Part shown: positions 35,887 through 49,149 of the stretch, piece by piece
Numbering within the stretch: the stretch's first letter is position 1
How the letters are laid out: every line of letters starts with the position of its first letter
Origin: Megamerina dolium
Taxonomy: Eukaryota; Arthropoda; Insecta; Diptera; Megamerinidae
Direction: 5' to 3'
Length of the DNA stretch: 64,000 nucleotides
Assembly: GCA_963854835.1 (NCBI GenBank)
Contig: OY978526.1
Location: 65,200,765-65,264,764 of the forward strand
Notes under the pieces: generated by a model
Told to the model about the DNA's origin: nothing
Database searches by the model: none
Seen by the model: the letters and a program-made list of their open reading frames with translations, nothing else
Made by a program: the position numbers and the translations under genes

Positions 35887-37237
35887 AAAAATGGCCTTAC
35901 AGTCTGCTGTGGCCGACCAAATTATACCCTGCATATGTAGAGGTATATATAAAAAGTTTGCTCGTATATTCATCCTTTTCTTCCACTACTTTGTATAGGA
36001 GCTACATTAAGAACCAGGCTACCTCACCAATTTTTGAGGAATAATTTCTGCCTATAATACTAAACTACCTAGGTTGCCATGGGTTGACCTAGGCGTATTA
36101 TTTAGTAAGTTATGGGTGTTTTAATGTTTAATATAAATCCGAGATTTTGTACGGAAGCTATATAAAAAGTGGGCGTGGCTTACCTCTTTCTTGTATATCT
36201 AATTAATTTTTCAATATCAATCCACTCCTTAAATTTGGTTGTCCTACGCTGAATAGTTCGTAAGTTATAGCGGTTTAAACTTTTTTTAATTTTCCAAATT
36301 TTGTATGGAAGCCCCATTAAGAAGTGGGTGTGGCATGTTGATTTTTGTCAGATTATTTTCGACTACCATATTAGCTGAAGTATTAATTATAGTTGTTCTA
36401 GACAGAAGTATGCAGAAGTTACAGCTATTTCAATTTAAAAGAATTTCACTCATTTTGTACAGGGGCTACGATAAACAGTAGGCGTGGCGCGCCCATTTAC
36501 TGTAAGCTTAGTTTCTCGTACAATACTAATCCATACCTTAAATCTTGTTGTCCTATGCTAAATGGTTTGTAAGTTATGGAGCTTAAAAGTTTTAGTTTAA
36601 TTCCTTCGACTTTGTATGGGAGACCCATGAAGGAGTGGCCGCGGCACACAGATTTTCTGCCAGATTTTTGCCGACTACGATATTAATTTAAGTGTCAATT
36701 ATGGTTATTCTAGACAGAAGATTGCCGAAGTTACGGCTGTTTCAATTTAAAATTTGTATGAGGGCTACGATAAACAGTGGGCGTGGTGCGCCCATTTCCT
36801 GTGAGCCTAGTTGCGCATACAATACTAATCCACACCTTAAATCTCGTTATTCTACGCTGAATAGTTTGCAAGTTATAACCGGTAACATTTTTTTAATTTC
36901 CGCAACTTTGTATGGCAGACCCAAAAAGGATTTTCTGCCATATTATTTCTCACTGCCATGTTAATCCAAGTGTCAACTATGGTTATTCTAGACAGAAGAT
37001 TGTAGAAGTTACAGCTGTTTCAATTTAAAAGAAGTACAAACACTTTGTATGAGAGCTACGCTAAAAAGTAGGCGTGGCTCACCCACTTTTGGCGAGGTTA
37101 TAAGTAGTATAATATAACTCTATGTGCCAAATATTGTTGTTATAGCAAGTTAAATATTTTGAAAATTCCGAGGTTAGTCGCTTTGAATGCTTGGTGTGGG
37201 CGTGGCTATTGACCGATCATGCCCATTATCACGAAAT
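35887..37237 (-). mobile_element. DINE-1/Helentron-like element, copy 2a, 5'-truncated
   Basis: In minus orientation it carries the 3' hairpin (diverged), TATACCCTGCATATG, and three internal units (near 36404, 36712 and 36990), then breaks off at GACCGATCATGCCC before reaching the (GTCC)n core. Confidence 0.7.
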
Positions 37238-37680
37238 GATTTAAAATAGAATTAAACCGATTTAGATTTTTGAGATCTAAGCGGAAGTTTGTGGAAAATG
37301 GTAAAGCAAACAACGCAGAGCATAATTGCAGCATTCTGGATCACTTGGATGTATATAAACATTTATGAGAAGAGCTTTGGTTGTCATAATAAATAGATCA
37401 TTATTCATTATGACAACAAATCAAAAAGCTCTTTTGACGATGGCTAAAATCAACACATTAAAGACGAAATGCTTAATTATCCATAGTATTTATCAGATTT
37501 GGCTTCCAGCAGTATCTACTAAATTCTTAGAAATATGAAACAGTTCCTTCGTGGAATTTGTCCATATCCTTTCTTTTGAATTTCCGAAGTTACCATTTTC
37601 CAAAATAATTGGTGCTTCTTTAATATTTTCCTTCTTTTAAAAATAAAGTAACCCTTTTAGGAACACATTCTACTTATAAT
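37238..37680 (+). pseudogene. Probable mariner transposase fragment between two Helentron-like copies
   Basis: Near 37413-37560 the + strand reads HYDN, then LSDLASS and RNMKQFLRG, in the order of the second and third catalytic regions and the following helix of a mariner transposase, with stops. A strong inverted repeat of about 30 bp (37370-37396 against 37401-37434) overlaps it. No transposon ends were found. Confidence 0.4.
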
Positions 37681-38062
37681 ACTCACCACCATCTGTAATA
37701 TGTTTGTTTTAGGCGAAGTATTTTGTAAGTTATGAGGGTTTTTCAGTTTAATATAATCCCGCGACTTTATTACCGACTATTAATTATTAAGTGTTAATTA
37801 TGGTTGCTCTAAGCAAAACACTGCCGAAGTTAGAACGATTTAAATTTAAGAGAAAATAAAGTGTAGACGTGGTTCGCCCATTTGTTGTAAAAATAGTTAT
37901 CCCTACAATACTAATCCATAACTTAAATATGGTTGTTCTACGTTGAATAGTTGGTGTATTATGGTGGTTAAGCAATTAAAAAACATTTCTCATAAATAAA
38001 TAAAATTATGTGATATTCCCAACGTTCCATCACAATTTGTTGAGTCACGAGGTATAGCAATT

Positions 38063-38902
38063 TTACAGAATATTCAGTGTGTCTTTTCTTTTTAATCGAC
38101 GATGCCCCGTGCTCAGCAACAATTGCCTAGCAAGGGGATTCGGATGACTGTGTAATTTTTGAATGTAGCTTCTGCAAGACGTTGCAACTTCCTCAGAAAT
38201 TGTGGGTACATTTAAATCTCGATGGATGTTAACGTTCTTCATATACCAAGGCGCTTTTACAATAATTCGCAGGCACTTGGATTGTATTCGCTGCAATTTT
38301 TCGATATTTGAGGGAGATGCGATGCCCCATAACTGAATACCATAAGTCCAGATTGGCTTTAGGATTGCTTTATATAATAGCACTTTGTATTCGAGATTCA
38401 ACTTTGATCTTTTGTGTATCAGCCACCATAACTGATTAATTTTAAGCTTGATCTGAGTTTTCTTTGCCTCTATGTGATTTTTCCAGGTCAGCCTTCTGTC
38501 GAGGTGAATACCCAAGTACTTTGTTGAGGAACATTGTGGAACTGATTGGCCATTAATTTTAAGTGGGGGACATGTATCTGGCCTTAGCGTGAAGGTTACA
38601 TGTACGCTCTTTGATTCATTGACTTTTATACGCCATTTTGCTAGCCAGAATTCGAGAGAATCGATATGAGTCTGCAGGAGTTTAGTAGCTTCTATGGGGT
38701 CAGAGCGAGAGCACAATATTGCCGTATCATCTGCAAAGGTCGATATAAATGTATGGTTATTGCTGGGCATATCTGTAGTGTATAAGAGATACAGTAAGGG
38801 GCCCAAAACGCTTCCTTGAGGAACGCCAGCGTGAATATCCAATGGATTTGTTGTGTAATCCTTTGTATGTGAACTACAATAAAAAATAGGCGAGCTTCGC
38901 AC
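38063..38902 (-). pseudogene. 5'-truncated jockey-like non-LTR retrotransposon: reverse transcriptase C-terminal part
   Basis: An open minus-strand frame of 279 codons contains AGVPQGSVLGPLLYLLYTTD, then TFADDTAILC (the FADD catalytic box), STKYLGIHLDRRLTWKNHI and GIQLWGIASPSNIEKLQRIQ, ending RRLKRKDTLNIL and a stop. These are the palm, thumb and C-terminal motifs of jockey-clade reverse transcriptases. The endonuclease and the N-terminal half of the reverse transcriptase are absent, as in a typical 5' truncation. No disabling change was seen inside the retained part. No clear poly-A tail or target duplication was found. Confidence 0.9.
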
Positions 38903-39084
38903 ATCTCTGACAAGATTATGGAATAGTATAATGTAATCCCACGTGCCAAATATTGGTGTCCCAGATGATATATTAAGTGAGTTATACTAAATTATAGATT
39001 TTAAAAACTTCGATTTTAGTCACTTTGAATGCTCGGCGTGATCGTGGCAGCTGACCGATTACGCCCACTACCAATTTCCTTCCT

Positions 39085-39410
39085 AAGGGATCATTGGACG
39101 AGTTTCTCTTCAATTACTGTTGTGCGTGTTAAATTTTGGACAGTATTAGAAGGGACCTACTTATTTTAGCCGGTCCCGAAAGGCAGAACCCTAGCGACAT
39201 CACTTTTTCTGAGCTTTGTTACAGAGTTCTTTTAGAAGCTATTTCATGGCAAGTTGTTACTGTCGGAAGAATTGCCACTTGCTTGCCGACAGGTGGGTAC
39301 CATTCGAAAGAAAAATCTTTTCGATATTAAATTTGTTATGCATGAGCCGGGGATTGAACCACGACCTACAGATCAGAAGGCCAACACACTAACCACTGAG
39401 CCACGGCACC
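39085..39410 (-). mobile_element. tRNA-derived SINE inside the Helentron-like element
   Basis: On the minus strand it starts GGTGCCGTGGCTCAGTGGTT, carries GGTTCAATCCC, and follows the other copies through GTGATGTCGCTAGGGTTCTG. The 3' end (GCCACAT) is missing. It lies between two parts of copy 2b, so it inserted after that element. Confidence 0.9.
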
Positions 39411-39518
39411 GGTATATATATATACTTAATATTTCTATATTTCTGGAGATTCCTTCAAGCGGTTACAAACATCTGACCGAAATGTATGCATAAACCTTGC
39501 ATACTCATGCCGGGTATA

Positions 39519-41029
39519 AAAGTGGCGATATAATAGAAAATTTCAGGGTGTGGAATACTTGCTAGAAATGGCTTGGCTAGACCCAATGACTTCCACTAGG
39601 TCACTAGAAAAGTTAAAACAAATTTTTCGCAGCACAGATGTCACAGTACATGCTTTTTGCACATTTAATAAATATTGTTTATATTTTTGATGAAAAGTAT
39701 GAATCACTAGTCAAAGAACTGGTTTAGTCTGCTTTCTTTTACATTTAAGCAAATAAATGATTCAATAGAATTATCTTTATACCAGTTATAGGATTAGTTT
39801 TTTTTTGGTATATTGAAAATACAATATATAAAATATATATGTTTATATGCAAATAGAATTGTGAATGAATTTGTTTAAAGTAAAAATATATATTGTACCT
39901 ACATATATGAAAATATATTCCAATACATTATATAATATTATACAACGTCTATTCTAAGGGTATATTTAAATTAAATGTGCTTCAAAAAAATGCTTATATG
40001 AATTCCTTCTTATATGCATAACAGATGTTTTCAAATCAAATACATTTTAATATGCATATTATTAGATACTCGTACAAAGAAATATATTAATAATAATAAA
40101 TTATAAAATATCGCAATTTTAAATTATTCTTTTCAAATTATTTTGAACTTTTCTATTTGTGCAAAAAAAAAAAAAAAATAAAAATTATATTCAATTTATA
40201 ATATGTACGTTTTGCAGATATGTATTTGAAAAAGAATATTTTCTGAAAATTAGCATAAATTGGTATTTCTTATTATATATATATGATAATTTCTTTGACA
40301 TTTATATAGGCTTTGTTGTCTAATTGTATGACTGGCGAGGTATGTATTATATATTTATTTGTTTGTTTATTTTGTAAATTTTAATTGTTGAATTTTATTT
40401 AAATGAAGACGATGAAATTTATACAAATCGATTTGATCTTTTTCATAACAATAGACATGTTAATTTTTCATTGCTATTTTTATTTTTGTATTATATAATA
40501 CATATTATATAATTGTTTATTAATTTTATGATAAAAATCCAGCAAAATTAAATAAGTTGAGAAGAGAATCTATAGATTTTGTTTCGTGTCCAACTGGTTT
40601 CGTTCTACGTAAATATATTATTTATTTAAAAACAGTTTTCAATAGTTTCCATGATGTTTAAATGAATAAATATAACGATAGAACTGCTTAAAGAATGTAA
40701 ATCGATTGAATGGTCGCTATGAAAATGCGTCACATAGGTCTTGTTTAGATTATTTAATACGAGCATAATGATCGAACAAAAAAAGAGTAAAATAGAAGAG
40801 GTGTGAGTTAGATATAAGATGTAGGATACGGCTCTCTTCTGATCATGTGGTTAGCACGATTGCAATTATTTTCTAAAAAAGTATATACGGAGGTGAACTT
40901 AATTAGGACACTAAAATCACAATACAAAAAAAGGTGTAATCCGACAGACCAGAGTGGTCACATAAACTTTAGATTTTGGGTAACTTTTGGCTTTTTTTCT
41001 AACTTCTTTGTATATTCGTGCTCAAAATA
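39519..41029. other. AT-rich DNA, no feature seen
   Basis: No gene or repeat ends were found. A poly-A run lies near 40163-40180. Confidence 0.4.
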
Positions 41030-41227
41030 GAGTCGAGATCATATTTTTGTTAGCGTGATTTGCACCATTTTTCGAGTCGAATAGTCACTCGAATATTTTA
41101 TGTTTAAGTTTCACAACTTTATATTGCTCAGATATATGGAAGGTAGGCGTAGTTTTTATTCGATTCAACCTATTTTTGAATATGCCTTTAAATTAGTAAA
41201 TATATTTGTATGTGCCATATGTATCAT
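41030..41227. repeat. Old satellite-like units, left of Helentron-like copy 3
   Basis: Contains GGAAGGTAGGCGTAGTTTTT, ATTCGATTCAACC and TATTTTTGAAT, resembling the units at 49150-49880 and at 42870-43150. Confidence 0.5.
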
Positions 41228-42800
41228 TATACCCTGCATAATGCAATATGCATGGTATATTCATTTCGGTCAGATGTTTGTGTCCACTTGAAGGAATCTC
41301 CGGAGATATAGACATGGATATATATTCGTGATCAGCGTCGATTAAATTTTCGATTTAACGATGTCCGTCCGTCCGTCCGTCCGTCTGTCTGTCACCTGGC
41401 TGGTTCGCACGATAACTTGAGTAAATATTGAGCTATTTCGATGAAATTTGGCATAAGTAATCTATGATCCAAGGGTACGGAGGGGATTGATATTGGGCAT
41501 GATCGGTCAATAACCACGCCCACACCAAGCATTCAAAGCGACTAACCTCGAAATTTTCAAAATCTTTAACTTGCTATAACTCACATAATATACCACTTGG
41601 GACAACAATATTTTGCACATAGAGTTATATTATACTACTATATAACCTCGCCAAAAGTGGGTGAGCCACGCCTACTTTATAGCGTAGCTCCCATACAAAG
41701 TGTCTGTACTTCTTTTAAATTGAAACTGCTGTAACTTCTACAATCTTCTGTCTAGAATAACCATAATTGACACTTAGATTAAAACGGTAGTCAGAAATGA
41801 TATGGCAGAAAATCAATGTGCCACGCCCACTCCTTTTTGGGTCTCCCATACAAAGTTGCGGAAATTAAAAAAAATGTTACCGGTTATAACTTGGAAACTA
41901 TTCAGCGTAGAATAACGAGATTTAAAGTGTGGATTAGTATTATACGAGCAACTAGTCTCACAGAAAATGGGCGCGCCACGCCCAGTGTTTATCGTAGCCC
42001 CCATAGAAATTTTAAATTGAAACAGCTGTAACTTCGGCAATCTTCTGCCTAGAATAACCATAATTGACACTTAAATTAATATCGTAGTCGGCAAAAATAT
42101 GGCAGAAAATCAGTGTGCCACGCCCACTCCTTCATGGGTCTCCCATACAAAGTCGAGTGAATTAAACTAAAATTTTAAGCTCCATAGCTTACAAACCATT
42201 TAGCCTAGGACAACGAGACTTAGGGTATGGATTAGTATTGTACGAGCAACTAGGCTCACAGAAAATGGGCGCACCACGCCCAGTGTTTATCGTAGCCCCC
42301 ATACAAATTTTAAATTGAAACAGCTGTAACTTAGGCAATCTTATGTCTACAATAACCATAATTGACACTTAAATTAATATCGTAGTCGGAAATAATCTGG
42401 CGAAAAATCAGCGTACCACGCCCACTTCTTATTGGGGCTCCCATACAAAGTTGAGGAAATTAAACAAAAATGTTAACCACCATAACTTAGAAACTATTCA
42501 ACGTAGGACACCAAATTTAAGGTGTGGATTAACATTGAAAAATTAATTGGATTTACTAGAAAGTGGTAAGCCACGCCCACTTATTATATAGCTCCCATAC
42601 TAAGCCTCGGAATTATCTTAAAATCCTTTTACTTCGTCAAAGTCAACCATATTTCGGGTGTAAATTAGTAGTATATGCAAAAATTGTTTCTCGAAAAGTG
42701 GAAATAAAAGAAAAGTTGGATATTCGAGTAAACTTTTTATATATAAATCTACATATGCAGGGTATAGTTTGGTCGGCACCAGCCGACTGTAAGGAGATTT
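41228..42800 (+). mobile_element. DINE-1/Helentron-like element, copy 3
   Basis: A full copy from TATACCCTGCATAATGC to the 3' hairpin and GGAGATTTTTT, with a short (GTCC)n run near 41362-41380 and three internal units of about 295 bp (near 41717, 42012 and 42308). It is very similar to copy 1 outside the unit number. Confidence 0.8.
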
Positions 42801-42869
42801 TTTCTTTAACTCTATATTCTCACACATAGAGAGGTGGAGGTGCAGACGGTTTTCATTCTATTCAGCTCA

Positions 42870-43150
42870 TTTTTCAGCTCATTTTTTTTTTTTAAGACTA
42901 ACTAAATATGCATTAACAACATACTTTTGTATATTTGTATGGGAGATAGGCGCGCTCTTCTTCCGAATCCACCTATTTTCGAGTTTTTCCATTCACTAGC
43001 AAATATAATCAAATGTTCGGCATTTCAGCTTCATCACTTATATTTTCGTGTGCAAAGTGTGAAAATTTACATTCGGAAGCATACGTTTCTATGGGATATA
43101 GACATGATTTTCATCCCATTTTGTTCATTCACGGACTTATCTCTTGGTTG
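42870..43150. repeat. Old satellite-like units, right of Helentron-like copy 3
   Basis: Contains TTGTATGGGAGATAGGCGCG, CCACCTATTTTCGAG and TATGGGATATAGACATGATT, related to the units on the left side and at 49150-49880. Confidence 0.5.
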
Positions 43151-45270
43151 GAGAAAATTATCCTATATACAATTTTTCGGCTCGATCACTCTATAACTAT
43201 GACAGTTTTCGACAGACATGGATAAACCGACTCTGTACGTAAATCTGAAGAATATTATAATATATACTTGTATGTAGTTTTCCATACTTTCAAACTCTTC
43301 TTATTTACAGTGTTACGAATAGAAATATAATTAAATATTTCTTATTTTATTTTACTTTATTTTCCAAAAAAGAGCAAAATTCATTTTATATTCAAGTAGA
43401 ATATCTTAGAATTAAAATTATTTTCAAAGTAAATTTAAATATTTTCGTACATTTTTAAAATTTTGATTTCATTATTTTATTTAATTTGAAATTCTTTTTG
43501 CATTTTATGTTATTCCATGTATGTATCTTTGCTTGATTTTGCATAAATTCTACCAATATCCAAATAAATTTTTGAGTTATTTGTTTACACCTGTATTAAG
43601 CAAAACAAGCAATGTATAAATATAAACATATTTGTTTAGTATTAAAAGATTTAAGCTAAGAACTTGCTATATAGGCTCTGTCCAGTGTTTCCATATACAT
43701 GTGTGGTGTTTATATACACTTGCTTAACGAATACATAACGAATACATGTTGCTGTAGTTTGTTCACACATGGAGATGTGTTTAGTTACAAATGTTGATGT
43801 TTTTATACTTTACTCATTCTACACATGTTGATAAGTTAGATTTGTTTGGTTTACTCTATCGTGTTGTTTATTTTTATCGATTTAAATTCATATATACATA
43901 TATTTGAATAATTCTCGTTTATGATTTCAAAAAATTAATATTGTTTTAGCTGTTTTTAATATTTTTTTTTTATATAGAATACATAAAACAGAATATGCAA
44001 TAACTCATATCTGAGAAAATATATATTTGCGGTTTCAATAATACTACGATATCATTTCTTTGTATGTATTACTGTATTATGACTGCATTCTTCTTAGATC
44101 TTTGTTAGAAAATAAAATTCTTCTGATTAATTTTTTATTTATTATATTATTTAAGTATTTATTTTCTCACAATATTTCCATGTATTTTTTTAAACAAAAT
44201 AGCAATAATGCAAAAAAAAAAAGAAAATCCAAAAAAACCAACACAACCAGAAAAACCATTGCGTGCAAATATCTTGTTAATTATGTCATTTTAATCCACA
44301 ATCACTGTGACTAAATAAGCTCTGCTTATAAATATTTATGAATATAATCAAATTCATAAATATATTTGTTGATGTAGCTACACTCCAATACATACATAAA
44401 TACATATACACACACAGATACAATATATACATTTAAATATGCTGTCAACATTGAAATTGTCTTCAAATTATGAATTTGCATAAATTAGTGAACACATTGG
44501 CCTTTTGTTCTAATGCAAAAGAACACAAGAACCATAATAACAATAAGAAATAGAAAAGATATAAGATTGAAAAACCAACAAATCCAGAAAAAAATTCTAA
44601 AATAATTTAATGCCAAATTTTTTGTTAAGCAAAAAAAAAAAACATTCAGGAATTTATTACATAATGATAATTATAATGCAAAATTAGAAATTAGACGAAA
44701 CAATGCAAAATCAAAACCAGTAGCAAATACACAAAAAATAAAATCAACGAGAAAAAACGACAAAAATGCAACCAGCACATTTTTATACATTTTAATTTCG
44801 TTGTGTCTACTTATTTTTCAAAACAATTTCTCACTTCCACACCAAAAGGAGATGTTGATGAGAAGAAAAAGAAGAAGAATAAATTGAAGGAAAAAAAATT
44901 ATCATATACAACAACAACAACAAGGTGGGAGGTATTATGCAATATGATGTGATTTTTGTTGGCTGTTGGTTTGGTGTTGTTTTTGTTGTTGCTGTTGTTT
45001 ATCACAAAAACCTTTATTATTATTATAATCGTTGTAGCTGCTGCTGTGTTTGTTGCTGTTGCTACTAATTTAATATGCAAAAATATATTGTTAGATGCTT
45101 TATCGCATTTGCTTAATCAAATATGCAGCAACAATAATAATCAAAATTACCGTAAAATGTTTAAATAATAATTATACACTTAAAACAACAATATCAACAA
45201 AGACGACAATAATCACATTTAACAATACAGAAGCACAACATTAGGAAAGAACATAATAAAGTAATAGCTA
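43151..45270. other. AT-rich DNA with CAA/TTG triplet runs
   Basis: No gene was seen. CAA runs near 44909-44924 and TTG-rich DNA at 44957-45065 make spurious open frames on both strands. Confidence 0.4.
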
Positions 45271-46579
45271 AAAATCTCCTTACAGTCGGCTGGGGCCGAC
45301 CAAATTATACCCTGCATATGTAGATTTATATATAAAAAGTTTACTCGAATATCCATCTTTTTCTTTTATTTCCACTTTTTGAAAAACAATTTTTGCATAT
45401 ACTACTACTTTACACCCGAAATATGGTTGACTTTGACGAAGCACCTTGTAAGTTATGAGGGTTGTAAAAGGGATAATGTAAAGGAGGTTTTGAAGATAAT
45501 TCCGAGACTTAGTATGGAAGCTATATAAAAAGTTGGCGTAGCTTACCTCTTTCTTGTAAATCCAATTAATTTTCCAATATTAATACACACCTTAAATTCG
45601 TTTGTCCTACGTTGAATAGTTCGTAAGTTATAGCGATTTAAATTTTTCAAAATTTTTGCAACTTTGTATGGTAGCCCCATTAAGAAGTGGGCCTGGCATG
45701 TTGATTTTTTGCCAAATTATTTCCTAATACCATATTAACCTAAGTATTAATTATGATTGTTCTAGACAGAAGATTACAGAAACTGCAGCTATCTCAATTT
45801 AAAAGAAATTCAGTCATCCTGTATGGGAGCCACTATAAACAATGGATGTGCCCATTTCTTCTACACCTTCTAATAATCTACACCTTCAATCTGGTTGTCC
45901 TACGCTGAATAGTTTGTAAGTTATGGCGGTTAAAATTTTTGTTTAATTTCCTCAACTTTGTATGGTAGACCCAAAAAGTAGTGGGCGTGGCACACTGATT
46001 TTCTGCCATATTATTTCTCATTGCCATGGTAATCTATGTGTCAATTATAGTTACTCTAGACTGAAGATTGTAGAAGTTACAGCAGTTTCAATTTAAAAGA
46101 AGTACAGACACTTTGTATTGGAGCTACGCAAGAAAGTAGGCGTGGCTCACTCACTTTTGGTGAGGTTATATAGTAGTATAATAGAACTCTATGTGCAAAA
46201 TATTGTTGTCCCAAGTGGTTATTATGTGAGATATAGCTAGTTAAAGATTTTGAAAATTCCGAGGTTAGTCGCTTTGAATGCTTGGTGTGGGCGTGGCTAT
46301 TGACCGATCATGCCCAATATCAATCCCCTCCGTATTCTTGGATCATAGGTTACTTGTGCCAAATTTCGTCGAAATAGCTCAATATTTACTCAAGTTATCG
46401 TGCGAACCAGCCAGGTGACAGACAGACGGACGGACGGACGGACGGACGGACGGACGGACATCTTTAAATCGCTGATCACGAATATATATCCATTTCTATA
46501 TCTCCGGAGATTCCTTCAAGTGGACACAAACATCTGACCGAAATGAATATACTATGCATATTGCATTATGCAGGGTATA
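45271..46579 (-). mobile_element. DINE-1/Helentron-like element, copy 4
   Basis: A minus-strand copy from the 3' hairpin (GTCGGCTGGGGCCGAC) to GCAGGGTATA, with two internal units (near 45762 and 46058) and a GGAC run at about 46424-46460 that is the complement of (GTCC)n. It joins copy 5 directly. Confidence 0.8.
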
Positions 46580-48450
46580 AAAATCTCCTTACAGTCGGCT
46601 GGGGCCGACCAAATTATACCCTGCATATGTAGAGGTATATATAAAAAGTTTGCTCGTATATCCATCCTTTTCTTCCACTACTTTGTATAGGACCTACATT
46701 AAGAAGCAGGCGTACCTCACCAATTTTGGAGGATCAATTTCTGCCTATAATACTAAACTACATAGGTTGCAATGGGTTGACCTAAAAAAAAAAAAAAATT
46801 TGTACGGAAGCTAATCTAATAAAATATCTAATTAATTTTTCAATATCAATCCACACCTTAAATTTGGTTGTCCTACGCTAAATGCTTTGTAAGTTATCGA
46901 GTTTAAAAGTTTTAGTTTAATTCCCTCGACTTTGTATGGGAGACCTATGAAGGAGTGGGCGTGGCACATTGATTTTCTGCCAGATTATTTCCGACTACGA
47001 TGTTAATTTAAGTGTCAATTATGGTTATTCTAGACAGAAGATTGCCGAAGTTACAGCTGTTTAAATTTAAAATTTGTATGGGGGCTACAATAAACAATGG
47101 GCATGGTACGCCCATTTTCTGTGAGCCTAGTTGCTCGTACAATACTTATCCATACCTTAAATCTCGTTGTCCTACGCTAAATGGTTTGTAAGTATGGAGC
47201 TTAAAAGTTTTAGTTTAATTCCCTTGACTATGTATGGGAGACTCATGAAGGAGTGGGTGTGACACACTGATTTTTGCCGACTACGATATTAATCTAAGTG
47301 TCTATTATGGTTATTTTAGGCAAAAGATTGCCGAAGTTACAGCTGTTTCAATTTAAAATTTGTATGGGGGCTACAATAAACAGTGGGCGTGGTGCGCCCA
47401 TTTTCTGTGAGCCTAGTTGCTCGTACAATACTAATCCATACCTTAAATCTCGTTGTCCTAAGCTAAATGGTTTGTAAGTTATGGAGCTTAAAAGTTTTAG
47501 TTTTATTCCCTTGACTTTGTATGGGAGACTCATGAAGGAGTGGGCGTGGCACACTGATTTTCTGCCAGATTTTTGCCGACTATGATATTAATTTAAGTGT
47601 CAATTATGGTTATTCTAGACAGAAGATTGCCGAAGTTACAGCTGTTTCAATTTAAAATTTGTATGGGGGCTACGATAAACAGTGGGCGTGGTGCGCCCAT
47701 TTTCTGTGAGCCTAGTTGCTCGTACAATACTAATCCACACCTTAAATCTCGTTATTCTACGCTGAATAGTTTGCAAGTTATAACCGGTAACATTTTTTTA
47801 ATTTCCGCAACTTTGTATGGAAGACCCAAAAAGGAGTGGGCGTGGCACACTGATTTTCTGCCATATTATTACCGACTACGATATTATTCTAAGTGTCAAT
47901 TATGGTTATTCTGGACAGAAGATTGTAGAAGTTACAGCTGTTTCAATTTAAAAGAAGTACAGACACTTTGTATGAGAGCTACGCTAAAAAGTAGGCATGG
48001 CTCAACCACTTTTGGCGAGGTTATATAGTAGTATAATATAAGTCTATGTGCCAAATATTGTTGTCCCAAGTGGTATATTATGTGAGTTATAGCAAGTTAA
48101 AGATTTTGAAAATTTCGAGGTTAGTCGCTTTGAATGCTTGGTGTGGGCGTGGTTATTGACCGATCATGCCCAATATCTATCCCCTCCGTACCCTTGGATC
48201 ATAGATTACTTATGCCAAATTTCATCGAAATAGCTCAATATTTACTCAAGTTATCGTGCGAACCAGCCAGGTGACAGACAGACGGACGGACGGACGGACG
48301 GACGGACGGACGGACATCGTTAAATCGAAAATTTAATCGACGCTGATCACGAATATATATCTATGTCTATATCTCCGGAGATTCCTTCAAGTGGACACAA
48401 ACATCTGACCGAAATGAATATACCATGCATATTGCATTATGCAGGGTATA
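46580..48450 (-). mobile_element. DINE-1/Helentron-like element, copy 5, head-to-tail with copy 4
   Basis: Same orientation and ends as copy 4 with no spacer between them. It has four internal units (near 47034, 47318, 47620 and 47914, spaced about 284-302 bp) and a GGAC run at 48280-48316. Confidence 0.8.
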
Positions 48451-48691
48451 AAAATGACAGTAGTCGTTATTGTTATTGCAAATTAGTATATGTACACATT
48501 TTGACGTGCATGATTTTATAGATCGGAAATGTATGTATATGTTTGCGCCTCGTTGACTCTAGGAGGAATTGCTGTACAGCTGTGATTGAAAATAACGGCC
48601 ATGCTCCCAAATACTAAGTAATTCTACTAAATAATTAAAGTAAAAATTACAAATTTCCATTTTATGTCATTAAAATTATGTTTTTCCCCAT

Positions 48692-49060
<369 letters not shown>

Positions 49061-49149
49061 TTTTTTAGTAATATGTAAATGAAAAGCCATAAGAAAGAAA
49101 AAAACATTTTTACATGTTTTTTGAGAATTTGGATTTTTTCTTATGATTA

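Larger units (their letters stand above)
37681..39518 (-). mobile_element. DINE-1/Helentron-like element, copy 2b, interrupted
   Basis: Diverged family sequence resumes near 37690, with one recognisable unit near 37820, is broken by a jockey-like fragment (about 38000-38925), continues at 38930-39080, is broken again by a SINE (39085-39410) and ends GGAGATTCCTTCAAGCGG, ACATCTGACCGAAATG and GGGTATAAA, the 5' end of the family. The (GTCC)n core was lost. Confidence 0.65.

Noticed and set aside
44811..45168. Overlapping open frames on both strands near the CAA/TTG runs
   Set aside because: They are produced by triplet repeats and have no domain or splice context.
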